Assembly (NCBI GenBank): GCA_016987375.1
Contig: PJRA01000216.1
Coordinates: 1 to 64,000, forward strand
From: Brachionus koreanus
Taxonomy: Eukaryota > Rotifera > Eurotatoria > Ploima > Brachionidae
DNA: 64,000 nt
Reading direction: 5' to 3'
Each line of letters begins with the position of its first letter. Within the stretch, counting starts at the first letter, position 1. Of the stretch, positions 1 to 11,439 are shown piece after piece. The position numbers and the translations under genes were made by a program. The notes under the pieces were generated by a model. That model was given only the letters and a program-made list of their open reading frames with translations, made no database searches and was not told the DNA's origin.

Positions 1-151
1 AGAAAACAAATAAATAAAAGAAATAAATAAAAACCATAGAACCTGGGGACCCCCAAAATTATATTTTTAATAAAAATAAATAATAAAAATAATTATAATT
101 TGTTTATTTTCTTTTTTTGGACAGTTAATTTTGAAAAGGTTAAAAAAAAAT

Positions 152-225
152 TGCCCAACGGGAGGATCGAACTCACGACCTTCGCGTTATTAGCACGACG
201 CTCTAACCAACTGAGCTAGTCGGGC
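152..225 (-). tRNA. tRNA-Ile (AAT anticodon)
   Basis: The minus strand folds as a standard 74-base cloverleaf including the discriminator base. The acceptor GCCCGAC pairs with GTTGGGC allowing one G-U pair. The D arm has AGCTCAGTTGGTTAGAGC, the anticodon loop is CTAATAA with AAT in the centre, and the T arm contains GTTCGATCC. There is no intron and CCA is not encoded, as usual for eukaryotic tRNA genes. A and B box promoter sequences lie within the D and T arms. Confidence 0.95.
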
Positions 226-508
226 TTGGCTAAAAGCCTCTTTAAAACTGGATTAGACATTAAACTAGTTAGTTTATTGAAAAGTCCTTAAATATTCGAG
301 TTCACTTTTTAGAATTTCTAAAATTTCAACCTTATTTTTTAGTCTTTAATTCGAGAATTATACGAATTCTAGAACAAAATAAAATTCTATTTTTAATTTT
401 TAAAATGTATCTAAATTTAAAATAGCCTAAAATATTTTCAAACTTGTTTTTATTCCAAGGCTTTTTGAGGAGTAAGAAAAAATAATTTAAATATAGATAT
501 AGAAAAAA

Positions 509-679
509 ATGGATTGGGAGGGCTTGATAATCGGTGTAAGCATCCTAATTTTCATTGTTGGCATCATAATATCTGCATCATATATCAATGAGACAACTCC
601 GAATGTATTCACCGGAATTCTATGTGTTTTTGGACCAGTTTTGACCGGTATTGGAATATTTTACGAACTCAAAGATTAA
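509..679 (+). CDS. Small two-helix membrane protein (56 aa), function unknown
   Basis: This is an uninterrupted 56-codon reading frame. It begins MDWEGLIIGVSILIFIVG and ends IFYELKD. Two hydrophobic stretches (about residues 6-24 and 34-52) are separated by a short polar loop (SYINETTP), so the product looks like a small hairpin membrane protein. I do not recognise a family. The coding appearance is supported by the clean helix-loop-helix hydropathy and by G/C-richer codons than the flanks. It lies 185 bases upstream of COA6 on the same strand, so a shared transcript is possible. It could be a complete micro-protein or an exon of something larger; no splice-site evidence forces the second view. 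Confidence 0.55.
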   Translation: MDWEGLIIGVSILIFIVGIIISASYINETTPNVFTGILCVFGPVLTGIGIFYELKD

Positions 680-864
680 AATCAACAAATGAGGCATGAT
701 GTCTAAAGTTTCTTTACAAAATTGCGTTAGGGCAAAACACGGTTATGTATACATCAAAGCTGAATTTTAATTAAATAAATTTGAAATTTTTCATTATTTG
801 CAATTTTTTATTTTTTTTAAATAAAAATAAAGTTTTAATAAATAAATATTTTTCATTAAATAAA

Positions 865-1176
865 ATGAGTACTGACATAACAAGTAAAGAAGGACGCGAA
901 CAATGCTGGCATTCGAGAGATGCATATTGGAAGTGTTTGGACTTGAATGCCGAAGAGAAAAAAAAATGCCTAAACGAAAGAGAAAGATTTGAAAGAGACT
1001 GTTCAAAGACTTGGGTATATGTGATTGATAAACTAAAAAATTTCTTAACCAATTCAATATTTGACTAGGTAAAACACTTTGATAGAAGACGAGAATACTT
1101 GAAATTTAAGAATGTTATAGACTCGGGCAATAAGGATGTAATAGACGATTTTCTCAAAAACAAATACCACAAATGA
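865..1176 (+). CDS. COA6: Cytochrome c oxidase assembly factor 6 homologue
   Basis: Two exons (865-1014 and 1069-1176) are joined across a 54-base GT-AG intron and give 85 residues. The protein shows the COA6 twin-cysteine pattern: a CX9C motif in CWHSRDAYWKC followed by a CX10C motif (CLNERERFERDC). It continues with the family-typical W-V-K-H-F-D-R-R-R-E-Y-L-K-F segment encoded by exon 2. COA6 is a CHCH-fold protein of the mitochondrial intermembrane space that helps deliver copper to cytochrome oxidase subunit II. The ATG at 865 is preferred because upstream in-frame residues are poly-AT junk. Reading through the intron would give a false C-terminus. The length is close to the human protein core. 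Confidence 0.9.
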
Positions 1177-1871
1177 ACCACTAGTTTGGCCAACGGTGTG
1201 AAATATTACCTGAAAAAATTTTTATTATCAAACTTGACAAATTTTAATAAAAATATTTTTAAAAAATCGGTCTTGTTAATTTGATTTAATTAAGTAATTA
1301 AACTAGACACTAAATTAGAGAAATATTAATTGAAGCTAAAACTGTCGATTGACAATAGATTGCTTATTTTTCCATGATGACAACACTAAATTGGATTAAT
1401 CCATAACTTATCTTTCAATGTCAAATATTCAATAGTGATATAAGAGAAAAACATTTATTGTTAAGAAACAAATTTTATATTTTTATTAAAATAGTAAAAG
1501 AGCGTTAGGATAAAAAAAAAACTAGCCGTGTTGAAATCAACACGTTTCGACTAAAGTGTTTATAGAATATGCCACCCAAAAACAGTTTTTTAGGCTTTAG
1601 CAAATCTTGAAATAAAATAATCACTACGAAAAAAACGCTAGGCTAAAAATCCGAGATCAAACGTTAATCTATAATTTAATTATCTAATTAGGGAGATAAT
1701 CATGTTTTGGAGATCTTTGTTTGTAAAACATAACGCTTGACCAATCCAACCTTTTTTAAGTCTGATATAAAAAAGAACTGAAATTAAGTCTAGTTATTTT
1801 TTATTTAATTCAAACAAAATTAAATATTTTTAAGATTTAAAACAAAATTTGTAAATTTTCTTCACTTGAAA
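1177..1871. other. Intergenic AT-rich spacer
   Basis: No credible reading frame, RNA gene or repeat boundary is visible between COA6 and the T-box gene. The last part would hold the T-box promoter and 5' UTR; no specific motif can be defended. Confidence 0.4.
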
Positions 1872-3044
1872 ATGTTCAATCCGTATTCATATCCTGCAAC
1901 TAGCTTGTATTATCCGAGCTATTCGATTGATACATCGTTCAATGGCAATGCAAGCTCCAGCACAAGCGGCATTTGCAGTTTCAACTCAAGCAATTTGAAT
2001 GATAATTATTTGAACAATTATTATAACTTATCAAACTCAAGCGATGAAAATTCAACACCAACAACGTCTTTATTTAATCCTATTAAGTCCGAATACAGCC
2101 AAAACGAGGCACGCTCTAGCAGTGTATGCAGTGATCTTGGCTCAGAAAATGAATCGATAACCCAAGCGACTAGCACTCCGACTTATCAGCGATATCTACC
2201 AACCAATTATACTTATTACCAAAATCAATATGCCTACAATTATTATCAAAATGAACAGTGTTATCCGACAAATTTGGCCTACTCTCAAATAGACAATTAC
2301 AATTATGACAATCAATACATTCCTGAAACAAAAGAGGTCTTAAAAGAACAATGCATCAATGCCAATTCTCCCATTGAGGCCACAAATACCAAAAAATGTG
2401 AATTCAAAAAAGAAAAAACTAGCAAACTAAACCATGATTTTGATGGTCAAACAATTAGTTGCAATGATATAAACTTTAAATATCCAAGCAGTGCTGTTTC
2501 AAATCCAAATGTAAAAATAAATTTACTCGATACAAATCTTTGGAATCAATTTAAAAAAATTGGAACTGAAATGATAATTACCAAGGTCGGTAGGCGCATG
2601 TTTCCGTCCATTCGAGTCAAAGTATCAGGTCTTAATCCAACTTCAAAATATATTATGTTTATAGATGTTGTGCCGTTCGATGATAACAGATATAGATACC
2701 AAAACGCTGAATGGACTGTAACTGGCAAATCGGAACCGCATTTTGCCGGCTTGGCCTATTTGCATCCTGATTCTCCCATGAGCGGATCAAATTGGATGAA
2801 AGAGACCATTTCATTTCATAAATTAAAATTAACAAATAATCAATGTGATAAAAATGGATTGGTAATTAAAAAAAAAAAAATTTTTTAAATTTCTAGATTA
2901 ATTTTTTTAATTTATTAGATTATTTTAAATTCAATGCACAAATATATCCCAAGATTGCATATAGTAGAAGAAGGCAAAGCAATTAATACATTTATATTCG
3001 ATGAGACTACTTTCATGGCTGTTACATCGTACCAAAATGAAGCA
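1872..3044 (+). CDS. T-box transcription factor, 3' part missing (TBX4/5-like)
   Basis: Exon 1 (1872-2861) and exon 2 (2919-3044) join in phase 0 across a 57-base intron. Residues 1 to about 215 are low-complexity, rich in S, N, Y and Q. The DNA-binding T-box then begins at [20 protein letters not shown] and runs through [17 protein letters not shown], the YLHPDSP motif, [16 protein letters not shown] and AVTSYQN. The AVTSYQN variant and the [12 protein letters not shown] block resemble TBX4/5 best, from memory of family sequences, so subfamily assignment is tentative. The exon ends at a good donor (GCA|GTAAGT) just before the final helix block (normally ITQLKI...NPFAKGFR). No exon for that block or a C-terminus is visible before the next gene at 5423. 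The gap is filled with LINE and repeat debris. The gene may be truncated, mis-assembled, or have a diverged distal exon. Confidence 0.8.
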
Positions 3045-3459
3045 GTAAGTTTAGTTTAAAAAACTCTTTAATTTGTATTTGNGCTACCGTAAAAATCTTA
3101 GTATCATAGTCCAAGTCTCAAACAAAACTATTTTTAATATTACTTGAATATCCAAGCTGACAAAAAAATAAAAATAAATGAAAAATACAAGCCATAGCCA
3201 AGTCTACTAATTAATTCATTTATTATCTAAATAATAAGTAAAATTAAATTTATTTATCTATCCAAAAATTAACATTAATCAAGTGCATAATATACCAGCA
3301 GATAATAGAAATATTTTGGTTGAAATTTTCAATTTTTTTTTGTAAATTAATTTTTATTATGTTGAGTCTTAAAATTTTGTATTTTTTGAAAGGTTGTATT
3401 ATTTTATGACTTTTAGTCATATGATAAATAAACAGAATCTAATGCTCTCTTAAAAAACG

Positions 3460-3612
3460 ATATGTCTATTTCTTTGTCTATTTAATTCTAAAAAAAATTA
3501 AAAAATGAAAATTTTAAATCAAAAATATGAAATTTTGCTCCTTTTACGCCATTAAAGACGAAAAAAGGTCTATCAGTAACAAAAATAATTGCTGAACTAG
3601 GTCGAGTGGAAG
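3460..3612 (+). repeat. Dispersed repeat, copy 1
   Basis: This segment contains TCTATTTAATTCTAAAAAA, a CTCCTTTTACGCCATTA-like block and AAAGGTCTATCAGTAA followed by AATAATTGCTGAA. The same ordered blocks recur at about 4911-5035 and, more diverged, at 21007-21130, so it is an interspersed repeat. It abuts the reverse-transcriptase fragment that follows. The third copy sits beside a mariner remnant, so the repeat could be part of a mariner-like element. Confidence 0.5.
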
Positions 3613-3618
3613 ATAAAA

Positions 3619-4290
3619 ATGTGCTTTAATTTTGAAAAACTATTAGCAAGTCAGATTTCAAACTATTTTGAATCAAACAATATTTTTTATAATGGTCAAC
3701 ATGGTTTTAGGCACAGTCATTCATGCCAGACTACTCTTCATGAATATTTGAGTGAAATAAAACAAGAAAAAACAACTTACAACTCCATAATTATTTTAGA
3801 AAAGCTCTTGATGTCATAGATTCCAATCTTTTGCTTTTAAGATTGTTTCACTATGAATTTAATAATAAGTGTTTAGGCCTTCTATCCAACTACTTTAATA
3901 ATAGAGCAGAAATAGTTCGTTTTGGGAATCTAACCCTACTTCACTCAAGTTAGGCGTACCAAAAGATTCAGTATTAAATCCACTTCTTTTTCTCATTTTT
4001 ATAAAAAATTTTCGATATATTTTAAGAAAATTTGACACAAAAATGTTTGCTGATGACACAACAATAAGTCATTCATATAAATATTTGCTAAGTGCTTTTT
4101 TTTTTAATTTTTCAGTTATATTACAAGTCTTAGTGATTGGTGTTCTCATAAGAGTAAAGACATTAATCGAACTAAAAAAATTTGATCTTTTCGAATAAAC
4201 GAGCTAAATTTCCTGACAAGGTAAATATTTGTGGAATTGATATCCAAGTTCTAGATGAAATCAGAGTTGTTTAAAAGTCCAAAATTATAG
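3619..4290 (+). pseudogene. Non-LTR retrotransposon (LINE) reverse transcriptase remnant
   Basis: The conceptual translation, with stops and frameshifts, follows the LINE reverse-transcriptase order. It has KLLASQISNYFESNNIFYNG with QHGFRHSHSCQT, then a variant of the AFDVIDHNLLL block, a degraded LGVPKDSVLNPLLF (usually LGVPQGSVLGPLLF), and KMFADDTTISH, which carries the catalytic FADD. Several frame breaks make it non-functional. It is on the plus strand in the stretch where the missing 3' end of the T-box gene would be expected. Confidence 0.75.
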
Positions 4291-4904
4291 TCCAAGTTCG
4301 AACTTATAATATAATTTTTTTTTAAAGAAAATTTTTTATTAATAAAAATTTAAAGTATACCTTTTTCTTTTAATTAATAGATAAAAGAATAAAAATTACA
4401 AAATTAAATTCTTGTACTCGGAAGAAAAAAAATGTGTTAAAGCATTTTAAATTATGGTTTTATTTTAAAATTTTAAATAAATAACAACACCAAATATTTC
4501 TAGAATAATTGAGTTTTGGCATATTCCATCGCTAAAAACTCAGAAAACATAATTAAGTTTATTTCAATAAATATAAATGGCAAGTTGTTTAAAACATTAT
4601 TTATCAATAATTCACCTAAAAAATTAAAGACCGAAATTAAACAAAAATGACGCAAGAAATTTAAAATACATTTTAAGACATAACGTTCAAGCTTTCTATT
4701 TTCAATTATATTAATTCGATTTTTACAGATTTTGAAAAAAATTCAATAAATTTTTTAAATTGTTTTTTCACTTTTTTTAATAAAATTAATTAAATGAAGT
4801 GTTAATTTATCATTAATAACATGGGTTCTAGCCTGTTATTTAACCTTGAAATTAAAAATATATTTATCTATTTAAAAACTCACGATAAACTCACCTAAAG
4901 TGCA

Positions 4905-5040
4905 TATACTTTTGTCTATTTAATTCTAAAAAATTTTACTTTAAATTAAAATTATGAAATTTTTTTCCTTTTACGTCATTATATACGAATAAAGGTCTAT
5001 CAGTAAAAAGAATAATTGCTGAAGTCGAGTGGTGCTTAAG
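4905..5040 (+). repeat. Dispersed repeat, copy 2
   Basis: The blocks TTTGTCTATTTAATTCTAAA, TTCCTTTTACGTCATTA and AAAGGTCTATCAGTAAAA...AATAATTGCTGAAG match copy 1 at 3460-3612 in the same order and orientation. The two copies flank the LINE remnant about 1.4 kb apart. Confidence 0.5.
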
Positions 5041-5422
5041 TATGAACGGCATAATTTTGGTTCAAAAAGTTAAATAATGGTGATATGAGCCTTAAGAAGA
5101 AAAATAAAGGGTCAATTAAGCTCCTTATTTAAATCATTTTAAGACAAAAAATTTTTAACAGCACATTAAGTTGAATAATTTGAATTAATCTAGATTGATC
5201 ATTAAAAAAAAAACTAAATAGTTTTTAAAACTAATTATTTAAAGCCTAAAATTTCTAATAAAGTAGCAAAAAATTGTCTTCTGGTCCATTAATAACATTA
5301 ACAGACTTTGTTTCATTTAAATCTGATTTGTCGTTTTTTCTACTTTTAATAAATTCTGCAATTTAAATTTAAAAATACATTTAATTTTTATGCCAAAAGA
5401 AAATTAAAAAAAAATTACTAAA

Positions 5423-6996
5423 ATGTTAATGAATTATTTACTAATATTATTAGTTTGTTTAGTTGGCAACCAATGCTCTGAAACGGCAAATCATCCAGGA
5501 CATTTGAAACCGTTCGGGTCTAGTGGACCCTATCTTCAAATAGAAACAGTCAATGATCTGCCAACAAAAATATTTTTTTCTAACTATGTCAAACCTAAAA
5601 GAGCAGTATTGATGAAAAATTTTGTAAATCAATTTCCAGCCTTTGTCAAATGGAATGACCAGTATTTAAACGATAACTCCTACACAAGTCCTGACTACAA
5701 AGTTCTATTAGAAACTAGCAAAAAAGAAACGCGTAATCAAGAGACAATTAGCTTGCCTCTACATGATTTTCTTTTAATTTATAACACAAGTCAACTTTAT
5801 ATGGTGAACGAAGTGCCACCGTATATTAAAAAAGACGTAGTCCTACCTCAACCGCTGCAGTGTGCTCAAGCCCCCTCAGTCCTTGAAGAAACAGTAACTT
5901 TTTTTTCAAATTTGAATCACAAGAAACATTCATTTAAATTTAAGATTATGTGGTTCAGTTCAGGAGGGACCAGTTCGGTCACCCATACTGACGATTATGA
6001 AAACATTCTTTGTGTATTTGATGGCATCAAAGAGCTTGTTTTAGTAGACTATTTCAAGCATAAAAAAGCCGCGGATATGATTATTGATCAACATAAAGGT
6101 GCCTATTCGTCTATGGATGTGGACAAAGTTGACTATGAAAAATTTCCCCTAATCAAAGAACTTGAATACTATCGCTTTAATTTGTCAGCTGGTGACTGCT
6201 TGTATATACCTTATAAATGGTTCTGAAAAAATTTTTATTCTTTTCAAATTTTCAAATTTTATTCTCCTAAGGGTTCACCAAGTTCGCTCATATGGAAGAA
6301 ATTTGGCTATTAATTTTTGGTTCAATTATGAAAGGATATTTGGTAATGATGAATTTGGACAAGAGTGTTCTGAAAACAAATTGGATCTAAGCAAAACACT
6401 AGACACTCTGACATATGGTCCTGTGGAAGATAATTTTTTCTACAATTTCAAGTACTTGAATTAGTTTTATCTAGAAAAAAAAAAAAATATTAAAAAATTT
6501 TTTTCGTTCAGAATTTTTATAATGAGACAAGTTAATTTGGGAAATAGAAAAATTGATCAATGGATATCTCTTGTTTTGGGTGTAATGAGAAATATTTTAT
6601 TCATTAATTTTCAAAAAAATAATTTTTTTTTTCAGGAAAAAGAGTTGAATGATGAGAAAAAAGAGCTCAGCATTGAAATGCTAAATGAAGTAGGCATAAA
6701 AAAATTTGTTGAAAAATTAAAAAAAATTATTTTTTTTTTCAAAAGATGTTTAGTTTGATGGATTTCGATGGTAATGGATTGCTGAGTGACGATGAAGTAA
6801 TCGATCTAAATGAAAATGTAGATAAAAAAAAAATATTTTTTTTTATACACAAAATTAATTATTTTCATAGTCCATAGAGCATATTTTGGGAATATTGAAC
6901 GAAGTAGAGAGCATTATTTATGAGGATTCTGACCAAAATGAGGACCCAGAAGATGAAGATGAGCTGGATGAAGAAAATTTAAGAGAAGAACTTTAG
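5423..6996 (+). CDS. Secreted/ER JmjC (cupin-8) dioxygenase with C-terminal EF-hand
   Basis: Six exons (5423-6219, 6272-6451, 6512-6581, 6636-6689, 6746-6817, 6871-6996) keep frame throughout and give 432 residues. An N-terminal signal peptide (LLILLVCLVGNQCS) precedes a JmjC domain. Its Fe(II) ligands are visible as H188-x-D190 in SVTHTDDY and H268 in KWVHQVRSYGRN. This architecture belongs to 2-oxoglutarate/Fe(II) hydroxylases of the HSPBAP1/JMJD type. Near the C-terminus a canonical EF-hand loop (DFDGNGLLSDDE) follows, then a very acidic tail ending LREEL. The terminal REEL resembles a KDEL-type ER retrieval signal. Taken together these suggest a luminal, calcium-sensitive protein hydroxylase; the substrate is unknown. 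Exon 4 could alternatively end at 6707, but the chosen donor restores a normal EF-hand helix and a 56-base intron. Confidence 0.8.
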
Positions 6997-7119
6997 AAAA
7001 TGTGCAAAATTTAATAAATTTTTATTTTTCAATAATTAAAAAAATTTTATATGTTTACACCATAAAATTTTATATTAAAACAACAATTTTTTTTAATTAG
7101 ATAAAGCTATTTTCACGAC

Positions 7120-7239
7120 CTAAAAAAAATAGCCTTCTAGGCACAAAAATTGATAAGCATCTGAAGAATTTACTTTGCCACTTTGACATCGATCACCTGG
7201 AGGATAGGCGCGCTTAATTGCTCCAAATAAATTAACCAT
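7120..7239 (-). CDS. Possible small ORF (39 aa)
   Basis: A 40-codon frame on the minus strand starts MVNLFGAIKRAYPPGDRCQS and ends CLEGYFF. Its first half is noticeably richer in G/C than the surrounding intergenic DNA (for example a GGCGCGC run). That is why it is listed, but there is no recognised domain and the end runs into poly-T. It lies between two convergent genes. It may be a micro-protein, an unlinked terminal exon, or chance. Confidence 0.2.
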   Translation of the reverse strand: MVNLFGAIKRAYPPGDRCQSGKVNSSDAYQFLCLEGYFF

Positions 7240-7386
7240 AAAATATTGTATTTAAACACAAAATCAAAACTTACAACAATTTTTAAAAATAATTTTTTTT
7301 TTCATATTTAAATCGCTTAATTCACACATTAGATCTATCTAAATTAGATTCTATTTTTCAAAATAAAAATAAAAATTTCAGTTTTT

Positions 7387-8420
7387 TCATTTACTTTTAT
7401 GATTAATTTGAGTGTATACGGGCATTTTTTTCTTATTATGCTCGACATCTAGCATACGAGAGTTTTTTGTCTGATTTCGGTAGCCTTTGGGAAAAAACAA
7501 ATTTGAAAAAAAAAAATTTTTTTTTTTTTTTAAAGTACCAAATATAGCCATAAATGTTTCAGTCAGTTTTTGTTTACTTTTACAAAAGCAAAGAGTCAAA
7601 ATGAGAACCATGGTCATTAGTATTGTGCCCACAATGACCACAAAAACTGTAGCCACTATTTGTTTGTCATAGGTTAGCGAGCTTTCGTCTAAATGTAAAA
7701 ATAAGACTAGCTAAATAAAGAATAGTTTTTATTTTTATTAAACCGTGGGTTTCTTCACAGCTGGTCTCATCAGTGTGGCTGGGACAGTGAGGAAATTTGT
7801 CACAAACCAATTTTTCATCAATGCACATGCTTCGATTGGAACTGCAGCGAAAAAAGTTATTTTTGCGACACACAGCAGAGTCTCCAGTATAGAAAACAGT
7901 GGTCACTATTTCATAAATGGAACGGTACTCTTTGTCTTTGTAAAATTCAACAGATATTCTGGGAGAATTGAAGTAAATAACTCTATATGGGTCCGGATCA
8001 TTGACTGTAATGTTTGTCTTGAAAGCAGAATTAAAATTTAGATAAGAAATTAAAAAAATAAGTACCAGGAGTCTAAAATTGTCTTCGTAGAATGTGATAA
8101 AATCATCTCCCTGGAGTTTTGTGGAGTTAAGAATTTTGGCCAAGAAGTAGGCGTCTTGGTTGAACTCAGCTATTGACAGGGTGATGCAGCACATATTGAC
8201 GCCCATGAATGGCAGGCTTTTGTCCACACTGATCACAGCACCGCCTACGTCAAACTCTCTGCATCTGGGTTTTCTGAAACACGTCGGATTTATGCCATCC
8301 ACCCGGACTTGAGAACTAAACTTTAGAATTATTTTACCAAATAATTATTCTACTACTTAATCTGCTTCGGCTAGCTAATAATGTATTCAAAAATCCCATA
8401 AGGAAAAAAAATTTTAACAT
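7387..8420 (-). CDS. CUB-like/LDL-receptor class A single-pass membrane protein
   Basis: Five exons on the minus strand (8357-8420, 8066-8307, 7744-8017, 7539-7688, 7387-7484) join in frame to 275 residues. Exon 1 encodes a signal peptide (MLKFFFLMGFLNTLLASRSR). Exons 2-3 encode a CUB-like module with RCREFDVGGAVISVDKS and a late YFNSPRISVEFYKD segment. An LDL-A module follows, with six cysteines and the acidic calcium-binding end (CDKFPHCPSHTDETSC). Exon 4 gives one hydrophobic helix (VATVFVVIVGTILMTMVLIL) and exon 5 a basic cytoplasmic tail. The domain order is reminiscent of NETO/LDLRAD proteins but shorter, with one CUB module. A role as a co-receptor or adhesion protein is inference. Exon 1 rests on splice phase and the signal peptide, so it is the least certain part. 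Confidence 0.7.
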
Positions 8421-8608
8421 TTTATTTTATTCAAGTGATTTAAATTATCTTCAAAGCATTTTCATATTTTCTACATAATATCAAGCTAATTCGATATATT
8501 TTGATAATGAGATCAATAAAAAAATTCTGTTTTTTTTTTTTCTGTTAATTTTGCACACAATCAACAATTTAGGAAAAAAATTTTTTTTAGATTTAAATAG
8601 TAGAAAAA

Positions 8609-9547
8609 ATGTCAGCAGTTTTGTACTATTTTGATGGCAGAGGCAAAGCTGAAATTGTTAGATTAGCCATGGCGGCTGCAAACATACCCGTATATTTTCA
8701 TTTTTAGAAAAGAAAAGCATTTTTTTAGCTTTTTTTAAATTTAATAATTATTTTTAGTTTACCCAAGAGTTTGTTAGAGAAAAAAAACAATTTGAGACAA
8801 TGAGAGCCGGTATGTCTGACCAAGAATAAAGTTGATAAAGTTAATATTTTTTTCTATTAAGAGGGCAAGCTTTTATTTGGCCAATTGCCTATGGTTGAAT
8901 ACGAAGGACATCATCTGGTGCAGTCGGGCTCAATGGCTCGATTTTTTGCTGAACAAGGAGGCTTGATCGGCTCAAATGAAGAAGAAAAATTAAAGTTTTT
9001 TTTTTAGATTTTTATTTATAAAAATTTTTGATCAAATTTAAAAAATTCAGAATCGACATATTGTTCGAAGGTACGAGGGACTTTAACAGTGCTTTTATGC
9101 CATACGGATTTTTAGGCTTTAAAGAAGTGCTGGATAATGCCAAAGCAACAGCCATGCCACGATATCTTCCAATTTACAATTTTGTAAATTATTCAATAAA
9201 TAAAAAAAAGCTGTTAGTTTTATCTTTATGTTTTCAAGATATTAAGTCGGAACGGCTCTAATGGCTATATGGTCGGATCCAAATTGAGTTTAGCTGATCT
9301 TGGTTTATTAGAAGTTGTTCTAACAATCGAAGAGCTTTTGGGCGAGGAAGAACTAAAGCCGTATCCAGAAGTTCAAGTAAGTTTAAAGTAGGGTTAAAGT
9401 TACATTGGGCTTTTATTTTCAACTTTGAAGAATTTTCTCAAAACAATGAAATCAAATGAGCAAATATCCAAATATTTAAATAGCGACTTGAGACGAAAAA
9501 AAAATGATGAAAAATATGTCAATGAAGTGAAAGGCGTTTTGTACTAA
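8609..9547 (+). CDS. Glutathione S-transferase, alpha-like
   Basis: Six exons (8609-8689, 8758-8809, 8862-8994, 9051-9183, 9239-9376, 9431-9547) give 217 residues, the usual cytosolic GST length. The N-terminal thioredoxin-fold domain begins MSAVLYYFDGRGKAEIVRLA, placing the catalytic tyrosine at position 6 or 7. QLPMVEYEGHHLVQSGSMAR carries the cis-proline and the glutathione-binding Q-S pair. The helical domain contains GYMVGSKLSLADL (the N-capping box region), and the tail KYLNSDLRRKK...EVKGVLY matches the alpha-class ending. It conjugates glutathione to electrophiles or peroxides in the cytosol. All introns are short GT-AG and every phase fits. Confidence 0.88.
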
Positions 9548-11210
9548 ATGCTCTAATATTATTAATTTTTACAATTCAGTCTAATTTTTGGATTAGAATA
9601 AAAATCCAAATCGATAAATTTATTTTAATTTTTTTTTAATTTACTTAGAAAAATATTAAATTGATTTTTAATAAATTTATTAAAGCTACAAAATACTCAA
9701 AAAATATTATTTAAGAAAAAAAAAAGAAAATTATCTAAAGCATTTAGCCGTACTTTTAATTAAATAAAAAATTATAAAAGATCAAAATTTAAATATTGTT
9801 TTCTTTCAGGCAAAATTAAGAGCTATTTCATCCTATTCCAATATCTTTTATTGTTCAATAATTCGAGTCGATCATCTACACTGCAATTATTTCCAGAGTT
9901 GTTTTAAAATCCAAATTAAAGTACAAGACTGGACTTAAAATTCTGGCAAATACAACGCTTCCACAAAAATTCTTATCTATTCTAATTTCTTCAGGGCCAT
10001 TTGATCGGCTTTTTTCTAAATCTGGTTATATTTACTGAGTAAAAGTCTTTATTATGATAAAAAAGCAACAAATTTTTTTTCATAATACAAAAATGTATAT
10101 CAGAAAAGTAAAAAAAAGAGAATAAGACTTATACTTTTGTTTAGGAATCAGAATATCACTTTTATGTCTTATCTTACTATTTAAAAATCAAAAATTTTAG
10201 CTAAATAATGAAGAGAATAATTCTTCCACACTAATTAAAAATGAAAGGAATAGTTTTCTCACGCTTATTAGGAATGAAAGGGTTAGTTATCACGCGCCTT
10301 TTAATATTTTTTTTTACAAGTATGACCTATCGCAGGATACAAATTCATTTTGATAATTAGTAAAAACTTAGACGAAAATAATCTCGCACTATTATTTTAA
10401 ATTTCATTCAATTCTTTATTCAATTCTTAGCTCCTCAGCTTTCTTCAGACAATTTTTTTAAGACTGGGACTTTTTTCTTTCATGGTTTTCTCATCTCAAA
10501 GTCCTCTAATTTTAGCAGAGCAACTAAAAACAAATGCAGTGAGAAATTTACCAAATGAATTAAGGAACAAGACTCATCATACCAGCTTCACAGCGAAAAT
10601 TTGGTGAAACAACATTTGGATATTTTTTTACTAAATTTTTTAATATTTTTTCTAAAACAATTTAATACAAATATAAATATTTTCTCGTTAAAAAAAATTT
10701 TTATATGAAAATTTGAATACAATCACAATTAAATTTTTATCAATTAATGAAAGATTTAGATTTAGAATTAAGTTTTTTTATTTTTAATATTTATATAATA
10801 TTTATAAAAATTCTTTCTTTTATATTACTAATTATTTGTTTTTTTCTTTTTATAGTGGAGTCCATGATAAAATTATTATAGAATCCTTAACTTAAAAAGT
10901 TAACTGGCAAACAATATTCATGATAGACGATTGTCTTTTTTAAATTTTGTTCACATTTAAAAATTAAATAAGAAAATTAATTTAATTTTCCAATCTGAAC
11001 TTAGAATAGTATTATCAAGATTAAAATAATGAGTAGATAAAATTAAATGAGCTACAAAATTACAACTAAGCTAAATATAATTTAATTATTTAGACTGTAT
11101 TGAATTTTTTGTTTTTTTCACTTTTAGCAAAACATAACCAAGTGCTGTTGATAGTTATATAAGGATAAAATATTTGAAGACCTTCTAGAGATGATTTTTT
11201 AAAAATGATA
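9548..11210. other. Gene-poor AT-rich spacer
   Basis: No convincing exon or RNA gene is seen. At about 10213-10282 an imperfect direct repeat of some 36 bases (a CACACTAATTAAAAATGAAAGG unit against CACGCTTATTAGGAATGAAAGG) is the only local structure. The right border is the left terminal repeat of the DNA transposon. Confidence 0.4.
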
Positions 11211-11260
11211 GTTTAAAGGCCCTTAGGTTATAACTTTGACTATTTTGCCCTTTATATTAG
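11211..11260 (+). repeat. Left terminal inverted repeat of the DNA transposon
   Basis: The core GGCCCTTAGG...TTTTGCCC matches, in reverse complement, the segment at 14823-14871. Confidence 0.7.
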
Positions 11261-11439
11261 CAAACGAATATGCACAATCTCTGAATTGATTCTATCATTA
11301 AATTTTAAGAAATGTTCAAATTAACAAAAAAAACAAGCATATTTCGATGCTAATTATAAAAAAAATAAATTTGTTTATAGTTGATTAAAATGTTTATTTA
11401 ATTAAAGAAAAACTGAATTACAAAACAATTAAATATAAT

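Noticed and set aside
10200..10290. Possible tandem repeat or CRISPR-like array
   Set aside because: Only two diverged units are present, and CRISPR arrays are not expected in an animal genome.
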